Source: Apostichopus japonicus (Eukaryota > Echinodermata > Holothuroidea > Aspidochirotida > Stichopodidae). Taken from it: 64,000 bases of DNA. Below are positions 1-11,520 of this stretch, piece after piece. The stretch lies in the NCBI RefSeq assembly GCF_037975245.1, contig NC_092583.1, forward strand, positions 14,859,264 through 14,923,263, written 5' to 3'. The position numbers and the translations under genes are program-made. Each line of letters begins with the position of its first letter. Positions within the stretch are counted from its first letter, which is position 1. The notes beneath the pieces were generated by a model. It was not told the origin of the DNA, searched no databases, and saw only the letters and a list, made by a program, of their open reading frames with translations.

Positions 1-1496
1 AAACCTTAGAACTCTCTCTTTTTGACCTCTTCACTCCTTACATCTAAACCTGTATCTCACCTTTAACCACTCACCTAAAATAACATGAAATGAAAATAAC
101 TTTGAAAGCATCATAAATGACTTCTTACCTACCAACCTTCTTACTACAACTCAAAACCTAACCTATTCTATACTTCAGCTTTGCAAGCCTATCTCTTTTA
201 GTTGCAATACTAGTTTCAAAATAAGTTTGCTTATGATGGTCAAATGTCTATAAAAAGGCAGGCCAACTTTCCAGTCAGCGAAATAGGTATTTTCTGATTT
301 ATAGCAAAACGTCTTGGGTACTATTCCTCTCTGCCATAGCTTGATAAATCTTGTTTTTGGTTACTAATAGAATACCTAATGGTCTGCTTTTTTCGTTAAT
401 TTCTAAAGTCCTTTTGAGTTTCGACACCTTCACGAACCTCTCAGTTCTGTGTCATATCTTACTTCACATATTTTTTCTCTTTGTTTTGTCTTCTTATCTC
501 TCTTCACTTCATGAGTGATTTATGAGTGATACTGACTTCTTCCTCCTGAATTTAAATTGATTAAATTGATCTCATCATCTGATCTGTTCCAATTTAGCTA
601 CTGTTGCTAAGTGATGACTCTCCGTTTGGTGATGACACCCCTCGTAGCACCATCCGTGTGCCTCTACGATTCTATCCCATTTCTTTTTCGTTTACACCAC
701 CAGCTGTCACAAGTTTTCTTTGATTTAAAACTTGAGCAGACAACAGTTGATCGTTGTGCCTTGGCTGTAACAATCAGTGTTCTCATGTCACAGCTTTCTT
801 ATTTCTTGTACTGTCATTTTGTATTTTCACTTCAGCAGCAATTTATGTCAAGTGCTTTACTGCAAGATTTGCTTGTGTGTGGTAAAGTGAAGCAATGGCC
901 AAATGCAGTTTCTTCTTTCAGCTCCTATATACTCTTCTTGTCAAAATTGTTCTACCCAGTATTCACAGTTTTTCACTTTCTCAATGTCAAAATGCACTTG
1001 TCACTTCAAGCCACATATCCTTATGTACTCTACTTATATATATAAACTATGATTATTTGCATGTTTCCTTCTGTAAAAACTTATAAAAGAAGGAAATAAT
1101 AGAATCATGTCATTTGTAGTCTGACAATGCCATTAACAGTATTCATATCTGTCTGTTGAATGGGAAATTATCATTTCCTCCATGGAGTCATTCCGAATTT
1201 TGGAAACTGATATGAGCAATATGCAATGTTTTCACTTGCATCCCCTACCCCACACATGCAGTGTATGACCACTCTCACTAGATACTATTAGCTCTTAATT
1301 AATCTGTATAGGTTTTGCCACATGGAATTTTTTGAATAAATACTTTTTCACCGTTTCATTAAATAGTTCTTCCAAGTTGTCTATTGAAATTTCTTCCATA
1401 TTTAGTCTTCTTCTTTGCTTTTTTCATTTCTTTATCATCTGTCATCATCTATTCATCTTCCTTTCCATCCATTCTTTATTCCCGCCTCTCATATAG
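1..1496 (+). other. Intron upstream of the first visible exon (partial)
   Basis: This is the 3' part of a phase-1 intron of gene 1. It is AT-rich with a pyrimidine-rich end (TCTTTATTCCCGCCTCTCAT) before the TAG at 1494-1496. The region around 598-700 has slightly coding-like composition, treated separately as a weak candidate. Otherwise I see no exon, repeat or RNA gene in it. Confidence 0.7.
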
Positions 1497-1799
1497 CACC
1501 AGAACCACCTCCATCCAAACCTCATTTTATGAGCCGCCTTGAGCCCGATCTAAGCCTCCCTGACGGTGAAGCTTTAGTTCTCAAGTGCAAAGTTGGCGGT
1601 TACCCGCCACCTAAAGCCCTGTGGTACAAAGATGGCGTACAGCTAAGAAACGAAGCCCCTTACGAGCTCACAAGTGGACGAGCCGGGGATCAGAAGTTGA
1701 CTATCCCTCAGTCTGAGGAGGGGGACAGTGGGGTGTACTCTTGTTTAGCATCAAACCCTTCAGGACAAGATACCACTAGTTGCAATGTCTCAGTAGCAG
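1497..1799 (+). CDS. Gene 1 exon 1: complete Ig I-set domain
   Basis: 303 nt, 101 residues, phase 1 in and phase 1 out. It begins APEPPPSKPHF. The hallmark residues are B-strand Cys31, C-strand Trp43 (in LWYKDG), F-strand Cys83 (in GVYSC) and an extra G-strand Cys96 (TSC). Domains 1, 6 and 11 each have one extra residue in the C'-E loop, which links them as near relatives in the array. The acceptor is ATATAG at 1491-1496 and the donor GT at 1800. Confidence 0.92.
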
Positions 1800-2170
1800 G
1801 TTAGACTAAGACCTTTCAGTAAAGTAAAGATAGTTTGGTTGTCAAATTTTGTGAATGTTCACTCTCCTTATTCAACTTAACAGATGAACACAATTTCTCC
1901 TTTTTAGTATATTCTGCAAAATAAAGCAACCTTTTCTGCTTTTCTTGTTGATCTTCTATGTGAGTAAATTGTCTCTTCACCAAAAAAAATAAACAAAAGC
2001 CAGCTGCTTGGCAACTTTTGGTAAACGGTAGAAGACAATACATAAGCTCAATAGTTGATTTGCTCGTAACTTGTCACAGGACAATGAGCAAATAGGTTAC
2101 TATTGAGAGACTTAGATTATCATATCATCAATAGTTATTGTCTCTACATATACCCACCAAATTCCCTGTT

Positions 2171-2215
2171 TAACACCCTCTTTTACACCCACTTTTACGC
2201 CCTCTTTTACACCCT
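2171..2215 (+). repeat. Short tandem repeat in a polypyrimidine tract
   Basis: Four imperfect copies of a pyrimidine-rich unit of about 14 nt (ACACCCTCTTTT-like) lie 15-60 nt before the exon 2 acceptor. They probably provide the polypyrimidine tract, so copy-number change could alter exon 2 splicing; that effect is inferred. Confidence 0.75.
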
Positions 2216-2231
2216 CTTTCCTCTCATGTAG

Positions 2232-2531
2232 CTGCAGAGCCTCCTCCAACTAGACCCCACTTCATCTCTCGTCTTGAACCCGAGTATAATCTCCCCGACG
2301 GGGAACCCATGACTCTGAAATGTAAAGTGGGAGGCTACCCACCCCCAAAGACAATGTGGTATAAAGATGGCATTCAGTTGAAGAATGAACCCCCCTATGA
2401 GATTAGTACACGTGGTGGGGAACAGACTCTAAAGATGCCACAAGCAGAAGAGAATGATGGTGGTGTTTATTCTTGTCTGGCTACTAACCCATCTGGGCAA
2501 GATTCAACCAGTTCCAATATTACCATTGCAG
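2232..2531 (+). CDS. Gene 1 exon 2: complete Ig I-set domain
   Basis: 300 nt, 100 residues, phase 1-1. The linker is AAEPPPTRPHF (TR replaces the usual SK). Cys31, Trp43 and Cys82 are present, with GGVYSC and NPSGQDSTSSN at the end. Two acceptors lie 6 nt apart (TAG at 2229-2231 and CAG at 2235-2237). Both keep frame and differ by two linker residues; I chose the upstream one because it matches the linker length of the other exons. Confidence 0.92.
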
Positions 2532-3117
2532 GTTGGTGAAGGTTGCCCATATAATGTTACCCGATTCTATCTGAAGCCAAGAGGACAAATTGTCCTGGAA
2601 AGGAGGAAGGTTCTTAGTTTATGGGTCCCTCCCACCTTTCCCCTATGTGAGGACAAACATGATTTCTAAGGTATACCTACATGAAATTGAAACCAGATTT
2701 GAAGTTGAACAAGGGCGGTGGTGAATGTGATATCTTTGATAGAGGAGTTTGAGGAATGAGGTTTTTTAAAAAGACCCGCCCTTTCTGATTAATTTTTCTT
2801 ATATTCTTTCATGTCGCTGTCATTTTTCTCTATCCAGGTAATAGATATTAGTTTTCTTTAGCTTGACAATTTCTTCACGATCTATCCCTGTCATCTCTTT
2901 CATAATTATCTCTCTTCTTGAGCACCATTAATGAATATTCATTTGCCTTTAGTTTGTTAATTCACTACTTGATAAATTTTCACTACTCTTAAACTCTGCT
3001 TTCTCTATTCTGTATGTCCCATCATTTTCAAAATGTTCAGTTTTTTCTCATTTATTTCATTTTATTTATTTCATTTCATACTCTCTCATACTTCATTCCA
3101 TACTTTCTCATACTTAG

Positions 3118-3417
3118 CACCTCAGCCACCACCTTCTAAGCCACACTTTACGTCTCGTTTGGAACCCGAACAAAACTTACAGAGCGGAGAACCCTTAGCA
3201 CTCAAGTGTAAAGTTGGAGGATACCCGCCTCCAAAAATAACTTGGTTCAAAGATGGGGCTCCCCTTAAGAATGAACTCCCGTATGAAATAAGTAACAGAG
3301 GCGGGGAGTCTCTCTTGACAATACCTCAGACAGAGGAAGAGGATGGGGGTGTGTACACATGTCAAGCCTCAAATCCATCTGGTCAAGAGACCTCAAGCTC
3401 CAATGTCTCAGTTTCAG
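3118..3417 (+). CDS. Gene 1 exon 3: complete Ig I-set domain
   Basis: 300 nt, 100 residues, phase 1-1, beginning APQPPPSKPHFTSRL. The core is KVGGYPPPKITWFKDG, with WF rather than WY. B- and F-strand cysteines are both present (LALKC, GVYTC). The G strand has no cysteine. The acceptor is CTTAG at 3113-3117 and the donor GT at 3418. Confidence 0.92.
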
Positions 3418-4443
3418 GTTTGTTAGATGAGAGAAAGTTTTCTATTATATGGTATGATAGAACATGCAGGAGGAGCATGGAATGTCCATGTTCATAGGGT
3501 TAGAATCTTGAGAGAAACTTGTTTGCTGTAGATATCTGTGATTATTGGCAAATGTCATGTTTTGGTTTAGAGACACATCCAGTTGGTCCGTCTTGTTTGT
3601 AGGACAATTCCAATTCTATGAAGATAACCATTGCAAAAGTATTGAAAGATTTGATAGCCACATATTTGATCCTAGAACCATGTCAAGGGATTTATGGGTG
3701 AAGATTGAGGTCCCTCTTCTTCTTGAAAATAATTTTTTTTAAAGAACTTCAAGATCCTTTTAAAAATAGTCATGTTATTGCTTCTTCCTGAAATATTGAT
3801 GCTCTCAGAGGTCTTTCATCTCCATGGTGTTTACATCATTGATACATGGAAGGATTTCTGTTACATATTAAGTAGGATCATTGTAATAGAAAATTTCTTC
3901 AGAACATGCATTTACTATGGTATATTTTAATTGCAAAGTTGTGTTAATGTCTGGTTAATTTGTATCATGGGTCAGACATGCCAAATATGGGTCAATTTGA
4001 ATATCTGCAGCTGGGGACATTCTTTGTCATATTACTTTTAATAAATGTATAGTTCATACCAAACTTACCACAGACTTTTTTTGCATTAAATCATTTTTCA
4101 TTTTGGAAGTTGAATATATTTCATAATTTTTCATTTTTATTAGTCTCTATTTTGCTATATTAATGAAAGAAATAATTGGCTTAATACATAACCAATGGGT
4201 TTGTACCCTATTTCTTCATTGATATTCCTTCTGCATTATACTTGGACCATAGAAACTTACTTTCCAATTTAAGCTTACATTTGATTTTCAGGTTTTGTGT
4301 AAATAGTTTATAAGTTTCAACCTTTCCACTTATTTACTACTTTCTACTAATAACCTTTATGGTGGTGATTTCTCTGTGAACTCTTTCCTGCACTTTCTAT
4401 CATTCTTTCCTTTTCATCCTATATTTTCAACCTTCTCTGGTAG

Positions 4444-4743
4444 CTCGTGAACCGCCTCCTTCTAAACCTCACTTCATCACTCGGCTTGAGCCAGAGCTGA
4501 ACTTACCCAGTGGAGAACCTATGGTCCTCAAGTGTAAAGTGGGTGGTTACCCACCTCCAAAGACAATCTGGTACAAGGATGGCGTTTTGTTGAGGAATGA
4601 AGCCCCCTATGAGATATCTAGCAGGGGAAGTGAGGTCACACTTAAAATACCGCAGGCGCAGGATGATGATAGTGGGGTCTATTCTTGTCTAGCTACAAAT
4701 CCATCTGGACAAGACTCCACAAGTTCTAATGTTACAGTGGCAG
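4444..4743 (+). CDS. Gene 1 exon 4: complete Ig I-set domain
   Basis: 300 nt, 100 residues, phase 1-1, beginning AREPPPSKPHFITRL. It has canonical Cys31, Trp43 and Cys82, and the motifs GGYPPPKTIWYKDG and DSGVYSC. It is a typical member of the array, closest by eye to exons 2 and 5. The acceptor is GGTAG at 4439-4443 and the donor GT at 4744. Confidence 0.92.
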
Positions 4744-5050
4744 GTTAGTCCCCCTCCCCCCAATTTAGTACTAATTGTCCCCATTACCCTGTAGTATGTC
4801 CACTTCCTTGTCAGTCTGTCTTCTCTAACTCTTGTCCTTGTTGCAGAATATGACTAATAACTTAAGAAAGCAAAACGAATGGCCAGCGAGATGATCAAAA
4901 AGTACTTTTACTTTGCTGTTACAAAAGACAAGGATATCAGACGGACTTATGCAGAAGGAATCTTTCAGAAACAATTCATCCTAGCATGCACCGGTGATTT
5001 CCTAGGCCAATTTTAATTATTTCTTTTTCAATCTGTTTGACCCCTCACAG

Positions 5051-5350
5051 AACCAGAACCACCTCCATCTAAACCACACTTCACTTCACGCCTGGAGCCC
5101 GAGGTGGACTTGCCGAATGGTGAACCTTTGCAGCTCAAATGCAAGGTGGGAGGGTACCCTCCCCCAAAGATGACTTGGTACAAGGACGGCGTCCCTCTGA
5201 AGAACGAACAACCGTACGAGATCAGCTCAAGGGGCGGTGAATCGGTGATGAAGATCCCAGTGTGTGAAGAGGAGGATGGTGGAGAGTACACTTGTTTGGC
5301 AACCAACCCTACTGGGCAAGATACAACCAGGTCCAATGTGACCATAGCAG
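5051..5350 (+). CDS. Gene 1 exon 5: complete Ig I-set domain
   Basis: 300 nt, 100 residues, phase 1-1, beginning EPEPPPSKPHFTSRL. The codon at the junction gives Glu where most exons give Ala. Besides the canonical cysteine pair there is an extra cysteine in the E-F region (PVCEEED). The open frame on the opposite strand at 5028-5345 is a mirror of this exon and not a gene. Confidence 0.92.
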
Positions 5351-5834
5351 GTTTGTGAAATAGTCATGCATGTTATCTTTGGTGTGATATAAAGGTGGTT
5401 CCTTGGTTAGGGAAGTCCTTTGAATAATTTACCATATATTGCATGACATGACTAAATAGTCACCCTTGGTAACATTCAATCAAGCATTATCTTGATAGAA
5501 TTTGCATCGTGTTCATATGAGCTGTATAGCCATACTCAGACCTGTGCATGTTGAATCATTCAACACTACATCCAACCCATGGTGATACAACGTCACTTTC
5601 AGATTTCATGGTGTCACTTTCATGTTGATTTTTTGCTCAATAATTATTGTAGGTCAGACTGGGCTATGTCTTGAGCCAAACTTTTATCGCCAAAACCGAT
5701 AACTAAATGAAAGATTCACAGTTTCTAGGAATCAAAGAGTAAGGAGACTGTAGTGTTGCAATGAGGTGTGGAAAGCTTTGTATATTACATTTTCCTGTTG
5801 TATTTGCTGATGTGAAAATGTCTCAGTGAGCATC

Positions 5835-5840
<6 letters not shown>

Positions 5841-5886
<46 letters not shown>

Positions 5887-5898
5887 GTCTGTCTATCA
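5841..5898 (+). repeat. (CTGT)n microsatellite
   Basis: About 14 tetranucleotide units of CTGT/TCTG type grade into CTAT variants. They lie in the intron between exons 5 and 6. The open frame seen on the opposite strand here is just the repeat read as protein. Confidence 0.95.
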
Positions 5899-6192
5899 AT
5901 CTGTATACGTATCCTGATTGTTTGTTTATACAGAAGAATCTGCAAATAAGGTCAAAATTCATAAATTGAAACATCTTGTCCAGTTAAATTTATATCTATA
6001 ATTGTTTCTATATGTATTATATATTTTATATTTATATATAGTTATATATATTTCTCTGTGTGAATGTTATCTGTCCAGTATATGCATAGTTTCTATGGTG
6101 ATGACATCACACGTTGTACTTCATGGAAAAGCTCCCCTTGACATAGCTTCCTCCTCGATCATACTCTTCTTACATCGATCACTTCTCTTCAG

Positions 6193-6495
6193 CACCTGAA
6201 CCTCCACCTTCCAAACCACTTTTCCTATCTCGATTGGAGCCCGAGCTCAGCCTCGAAAATGGTGAAGCTTTGCTACTCAAGTGCAAAGCCTCTGGTTATC
6301 CACCACCAAAGACAACATGGTATAAAGATGGTACTCCCTTACAGAATGCTGCACCGTACGAGATTGGTGCCAGCAGGTCAGGTGACACCTCTCTCCATGT
6401 CCCAGAGGCTGATGAAGTAGATGGCGGTGTTTATTCATGCTTGGCTTCAAATCCATCAGGACAGGATTCTACCAGTTGCAATGTATCTGTGGCAG
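6193..6495 (+). CDS. Gene 1 exon 6: complete Ig I-set domain
   Basis: 303 nt, 101 residues, phase 1-1, beginning APEPPPSKPLFLSRL. The core is KASGYPPPKTTWYKDG. The C'-E loop is one residue longer (GASRSGDTSLHVP), as in exons 1 and 11. The cysteine pair is canonical, and a G-strand cysteine is present (STSC). The donor GT is at 6496. Confidence 0.92.
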
Positions 6496-7398
6496 GTGTG
6501 TTGATGTTTGAGCATTTAATCCTACTGTGATCTCACAGTCTGTTTATCGATAATGTGGTACTATAGGGTTAAGATCAGTGGAGATTTGATAATCGTCAGT
6601 ACATTAAGGCAACCTTTGTCAGAAGTGTTTAGAATTCACACCCGTCCAAGAATGTAGAAAACTTGGCTTTTTCCAGTCTTAGAATTGAAAATCCAGTCTT
6701 TTCATACTGATGGTCATAAATTGCAGTTTGAAACCAGAAAGTAGTAATACTACTGTTGCTTATTCAAGAAAACAAACTCTCTTGTTTCGATGATCACTAT
6801 TCATTGTATCACTATATCATCTTATTGTGGAAAGAATATTTAACCTCATACTAATGTAGATCATTTATATATCCTTTCTGTTTCATATCTGATATTGACA
6901 TTTAATTTGGATTCCAGTAGCAACATGTCTCACTCTGAAGAAGACCCTTTGTCTTGTGATCATTCTTTAAAGTTGAAAACAAGGTTCACAGCAATGTTTT
7001 CTGTTTATCCCCCAAAAATTGTTTTTTACTCCAAAATGTTGAATTTTTCCATATAAAATTGTCTCACTGAAACTTTTGTTTTAATTTTGCTTTCACATCC
7101 TGCCAACATCAAAATCCAGACAGTGGATTTATTCATCACTTGTAATCACGAGAACAGTTTCCCATAAGAACTAAAATATATGTTAAATTTGACGCTACTT
7201 ATCACATATTATTAAAAGCACTGAACTTTAAAGGTTATTTTTGGTTTCACTTTTTGTTCATTTAAACTCATTATTCAACCTCCATATATACTTTGCATGT
7301 AGTTGTTATACTGTAGTTTTCATCTTTTGTAGATATTTTCTCTCTTTTATGTATTCTGCCTTCTATGTATCTGTCATGCATCTTCCTTCACCTCTTAG

Positions 7399-7698
7399 CC
7401 GCCGAGCCTCCTCCCTCTAAACCATGCTTCGTATCTCGATTTGAACCGGAGATGCGTTTACCAGACGGAGAACCTTTGGTACTCAAGTGCAAGGTGGAGG
7501 GGTACCCTCCTCCAAAGGTCACATGGTACAAGGATGGGGTACAACTTAAGAATGAACCCCATTGTGAAATCACCAGTAGAAATGGTGATAACCAATTAAA
7601 GGTTCCTGATGCTCAGGAGGATGATGGAGGGGTTTACTCCTGCCTCATCACTAACCCTACTGGTCAAGATTCGACCAGCTGTAATGTTGCAGTTGCAG
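7399..7698 (+). CDS. Gene 1 exon 7: complete Ig I-set domain, cysteine-rich
   Basis: 300 nt, 100 residues, phase 1-1, beginning AAEPPPSKPCFVSRF. In addition to the canonical pair it has cysteines in the A strand (KPCF), the C' region (PHCEI) and the G strand (STSC), five in total. These may allow extra disulphides or simply be free thiols in a cytosolic protein. Confidence 0.92.
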
Positions 7699-8432
7699 GT
7701 TTGTTTTCCCACGTTGATGCATTATGAAATTTCTATGTAATAAAAGAGATTTATGTGGGTATAGGGCTACACTTAAGGCTTTGGAGGTCGCCTGGCGGAC
7801 GACTCATTGTTTACATCAACATTAGATTGCATTGTAACTATTCCCTGCCTCCCCCCCCCCATAAATGATAAATTGGTATTACCCTCCATCACTTTGGAGA
7901 TACTGAAATAATAAAACAATAGTGGTAGGCCTACGACCCACCCGAAGGGGAGTTTTACCGGCCTAAAGCTGGCCTTCTATTCCCCAAACCTTCACGTCTT
8001 CCCTCGGTGTACATATTGGTCACTTGTTGTTTTGGTGAAGTTTTTTCCAACAACCATATTTGCTTTTCAGACAACCAAATGTAGCCTAAGACCTGGTTGT
8101 CCTAGGGATAACCAGGGAAAAGCTTGCTTTGCTTCTAATTGTGGAGTTATTTAATATCGCACAAATTTATGGTAGCGTTATATTGTTTCATAAGCAAACC
8201 TCTGATGTCCATGTAGTGTGATACTTGCAGATTGAAGCCTTGGAAAAGGTTTTTAGGAACCTTTTCTTTCCATAACCAATGCAGAAGGGTACCACTACAA
8301 TGGGACTTAAGTCAAAGAAAATTACAGCTAGGCAATATATTTTGGTCAAATTGTGATGTTTTGCACTTTTATCACACTTCTATGCAACTGTAAGACACTT
8401 AATATGAATTTCAGTGCAGGAAGTTATTGGTG

Positions 8433-9012
8433 TTTTCTTTGAGATTGGAACACAACTGATGACAAAATTTGAGAAAAATTAGTTTGTGTTCCCCTTCCAA
8501 ACAATACATGTAAAAGATTATTACTGATTGCCTAATTAAAATTTATTTGTTAACAAACATGAGGATTGTCTAAGGATGATCAGTGTTAATTATGCTGTGA
8601 GCATAAGACAGGCCATTTGTATGCATTTTCTTTGAGATTGGAACACAACTGATGACAAAATTTGAGAAAAATTAGTTTGTGTTCCCCTTCCAAACAATAC
8701 ATGTAAAAGATTATTACTTATTGCCTAATTAAAATTTATTTGTTAACAAACATGAGGATTGTCTAAGGATGATCAGTATTAATTATGTTGTGAGCATAAG
8801 ACAGGCCATTTGTATGCATTTTCTTTGAGATTGGAACACAACTGATGACAAAATTTGAGAAAAATTAGTTTGTGTTCCCCTTCCAAACAATACATGTAAA
8901 AGATTATTACTTATTGCCTAATTAAAATTTATTTGTTAACAAACATGAGGATTGTCTAAGGATGATCAGTGTTAATTATGTTGTGAGCATAAGACAGGCC
9001 ATTTGTATGCAT
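8433..9012 (+). repeat. 193-bp tandem repeat, three copies
   Basis: Three nearly identical 193-bp units; the marker GAGATTGGAACACAAC starts at 8441, 8634 and 8827. Copies differ by only a few substitutions, so the expansion is recent. It lies wholly within the intron between exons 7 and 8, and no coding sequence is visible inside it. Confidence 0.95.
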
Positions 9013-9238
9013 TCAGTGGTTGCCTTGGCAGATGAAAGTGAGCTCTATTGTTTCATCAGATGTTTTATCATGAGGTCAAATCACAGTCCTACATTTACTT
9101 TGACCTTATTGGTTTCTTATAAGCGATCGTGAGAGTTCAATTGTGACTGAACGAGAAAATATATTTGCATTTTGTAAGTCACATTAAACTTCCAGCTTTA
9201 ATTGTCATATTTTCATTTATCTTTCTATTTTGTTACAG

Positions 9239-9538
9239 CTCCAGAGCCACCACCATCCAAACCTCATTTCACCTTGAAGCTGGCAGCCAACCTCTCCTTT
9301 CCTCCAGGAGAACCAATCTTCCTGAGATGTAAGGTGGCAGGTTACCCAGCCCCTAAACCCACATGGTACAAAGATGGTATACCATTGAAGAGCGAGCCTC
9401 TTTATGACATCACCCACAGAAACGGTGAATGCACCTTCAAGATCCCCGAGAGCATCGTTGAAGACGGTGGAGTATATTCGTGCTTGGCCGCAAATCCTTC
9501 GGGACAGGAGACTACAACGACCAATGTGGTCGTCAAAG
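9239..9538 (+). CDS. Gene 1 exon 8: complete Ig I-set domain
   Basis: 300 nt, 100 residues, phase 1-1, beginning APEPPPSKPHFTLKL. The segment LAANLSFPPGEP replaces the usual LEPEL..P.GEP. Canonical cysteines and Trp43 are present (PTWYKDG), and an extra cysteine occurs in the E strand (NGECTF). It ends in VVVKG rather than VAG. The acceptor follows TGTTACAG at 9231-9238. Confidence 0.92.
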
Positions 9539-10533
9539 GTGAGATTGGAAATGGTGGGACTGGATTTATTTGACATTAACCATGGTAACAGGAGGGAGTT
9601 CCCCACCTTTTATGCAGAGTACCAAAGTATCCTTTGTTTTCCTTTTCCACCAGAGGTGTAAAAGTGCTAATAAGTTAGTACAACAAGCACTGAATCCCCA
9701 CTTGTCAAGACAGACAAAAACTAGATGACCCCATTCATCAATGTTTAGCAGAAATGCACAATCTGGTTGACTTTGAAAAGAATGGGTTAGGTACATTTTG
9801 CAATGGATTGGAGTGACTGGAGGGATTTTGGTGATCAGACTTCTAAAATATTCTCATATGTTTATTGCTTGTATTTATAGAAAACCCTGTTCTTCACCAT
9901 TGTCATTCATGCAGTTATTTATAATCCATGTTTATATCTCATATAATTTCATTTAGAGATGCTTACAGTATTATTGAGACATTTGCCTTCAAGAAAGGTA
10001 TCAAACCTAACACATGTTATCAGTTGATTGTATTTGTAGTGTAATGCACCTATATGATACATCTCAAGACAGCAGTATATAAAAGGGAAAAAAAATTTCA
10101 TCCTTTCAAAACAAATTTAAATATCACAACTCGACAGCAAATGTTAAAAGTTTTCTGTCAGATTTGAAAGAAACATGTTGATTATCAAATTTGTGTTCCA
10201 AATTACCCACTAATTTATAATTAATTGATACTTACTTGATCGTTACCGACTTGGTAATTGGTTATCGAGAAGTATGAGAAACGTAATACTAATTAAGAAG
10301 TACACAAGCCTGGTGTAGAATCACAAAGTGAAAAATGCTGCATGCATCTTTAAAGATCAGGTGAAGGGTAGAAAGTGTCATTACTCCGAGACTTTCTTTC
10401 ATCATCCCGGTGGTTGTTACACTTATAGTTCACAATAACAATCACATCACAGGTTTGTATCCTCTCATTTCTCATCCTATTACATCTCCATCTTCATCCT
10501 TGTATTCTTCATCCACTTCCTGCTCACCTCTAG

Positions 10534-10833
10534 CCCCAGAACCACCACCATCCAAACCTCACTTTGTCACCCGGCTCTCCCCGGAGCTGAACGTCCTCGG
10601 TGGGGAACCGGTTGTACTTAGATGTAAAGTCGGTGGTTATCCCATCCCAAAACTGTCTTGGTTTAAGGATTCTGAACAGTTGCCGAGCGAACCACCTTAT
10701 CAAATTGAGAATAGAGAAGGAGAAGGGATGCTTCGAATCCCAGAGAGCTTTGAGGATGATGGCGGGGTTTACTCTTGCCTGGCGTCGAACCCATCTGGCC
10801 AAGATTCCACCAGTTGTAGTGTCATTGTCACAG
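10534..10833 (+). CDS. Gene 1 exon 9: complete Ig I-set domain
   Basis: 300 nt, 100 residues, phase 1-1, beginning APEPPPSKPHFVTRL. The C-strand motif is KLSWFKDSEQL, so the usual DG turn is DS. Canonical cysteines and a G-strand cysteine are present. SPELNVLGGEP resembles exon 12 (SPELGVLSGEP), suggesting these two exons share an ancestor within the array. Confidence 0.92.
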
Positions 10834-11220
10834 GTCTGCATTCTAATATCAATGTTTGTTTTAATATTTTGGAATTTTTATTTATTTTTGTTCGAGAATC
10901 AAGATCGTTAACTATTTTAGTCACATTGATGATCCTTGACAACAGAGGTGTCACACATATTCACTCATTTTTTTCACCCTGCAGCTTCCTTCCAAACATT
11001 TATTGGTACTCTGTAGTGTTTGGTGTCCTTGGTATATTTTCTGGTTTATTTGTCATATGTTGGTGCTTTCATGATTGTATACCTAACAACAAGATTATTG
11101 CTTATCAAGAAAAATAGTAATAACCACTTTTGTTTCATAAAGGTAGTAAGTAATTACTTGTATATAGTTTCAAAACATACTTTTCATCACAATTTTGTGC
11201 CCCCATCCTTCGTGTGTCAG

Positions 11221-11520
11221 CTTTGGAACCTCCACCTTCTAAGCCTCATTTCCCCTTGAAACTGGCACCAGAGGTGGTTATATCCGATGGGGAACCGTTA
11301 GCGCTGAAGTGTAAGGTAGGAGGGTACCCGTTGCCTCGTGCAGCCTGGTACAAAGACGGTTCCTTGATCCCCAATGAACCTCCGTACCAAATAACGTTCA
11401 GAGATGGTGATGCAGCGTTGATGGTACCCGAGAGTCAGGAAGAGAATAGCGGTGTCTATTCCTGCCAGGCTACCAACTCTTCGGGGCAGGAGTCCACCAG
11501 CTCCAATGTGATGGTTTCAG
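11221..11520 (+). CDS. Gene 1 exon 10: complete Ig I-set domain
   Basis: 300 nt, 100 residues, phase 1-1, beginning ALEPPPSKPHFPLKL. The segment LAPEVVISDGEP and core KVGGYPLPRAAWYKDG are followed by NSGVYSC. The ending NSSGQESTSSN changes the near-universal NPSGQ to NSSGQ. The acceptor is TGTCAG at 11215-11220 and the donor GT at 11521. Confidence 0.92.

Noticed and set aside
611-1086. Open frames of 144 and 63 codons (611-1045, 895-1086)
   Set aside because: AT-rich, Phe/Leu/Ser-heavy translation typical of random intron sequence, with no domain motif and no splice structure compatible with exon 1.
5028-5345. Minus-strand open frame opposite exon 5 (similar ones at 7388-7573, 9217-9606, 10530-10841, 13730-13930, 20339-20545)
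   Set aside because: They are mirrors of conserved Ig exons. Their apparent similarity to each other (GGGYP, GSPSG) is the antisense of GGYPPPK and DGEPL codons.
5732-5974. Minus-strand frame with a DRQTDRQTDRQ repeat
   Set aside because: It is the CTGT microsatellite translated; no gene.
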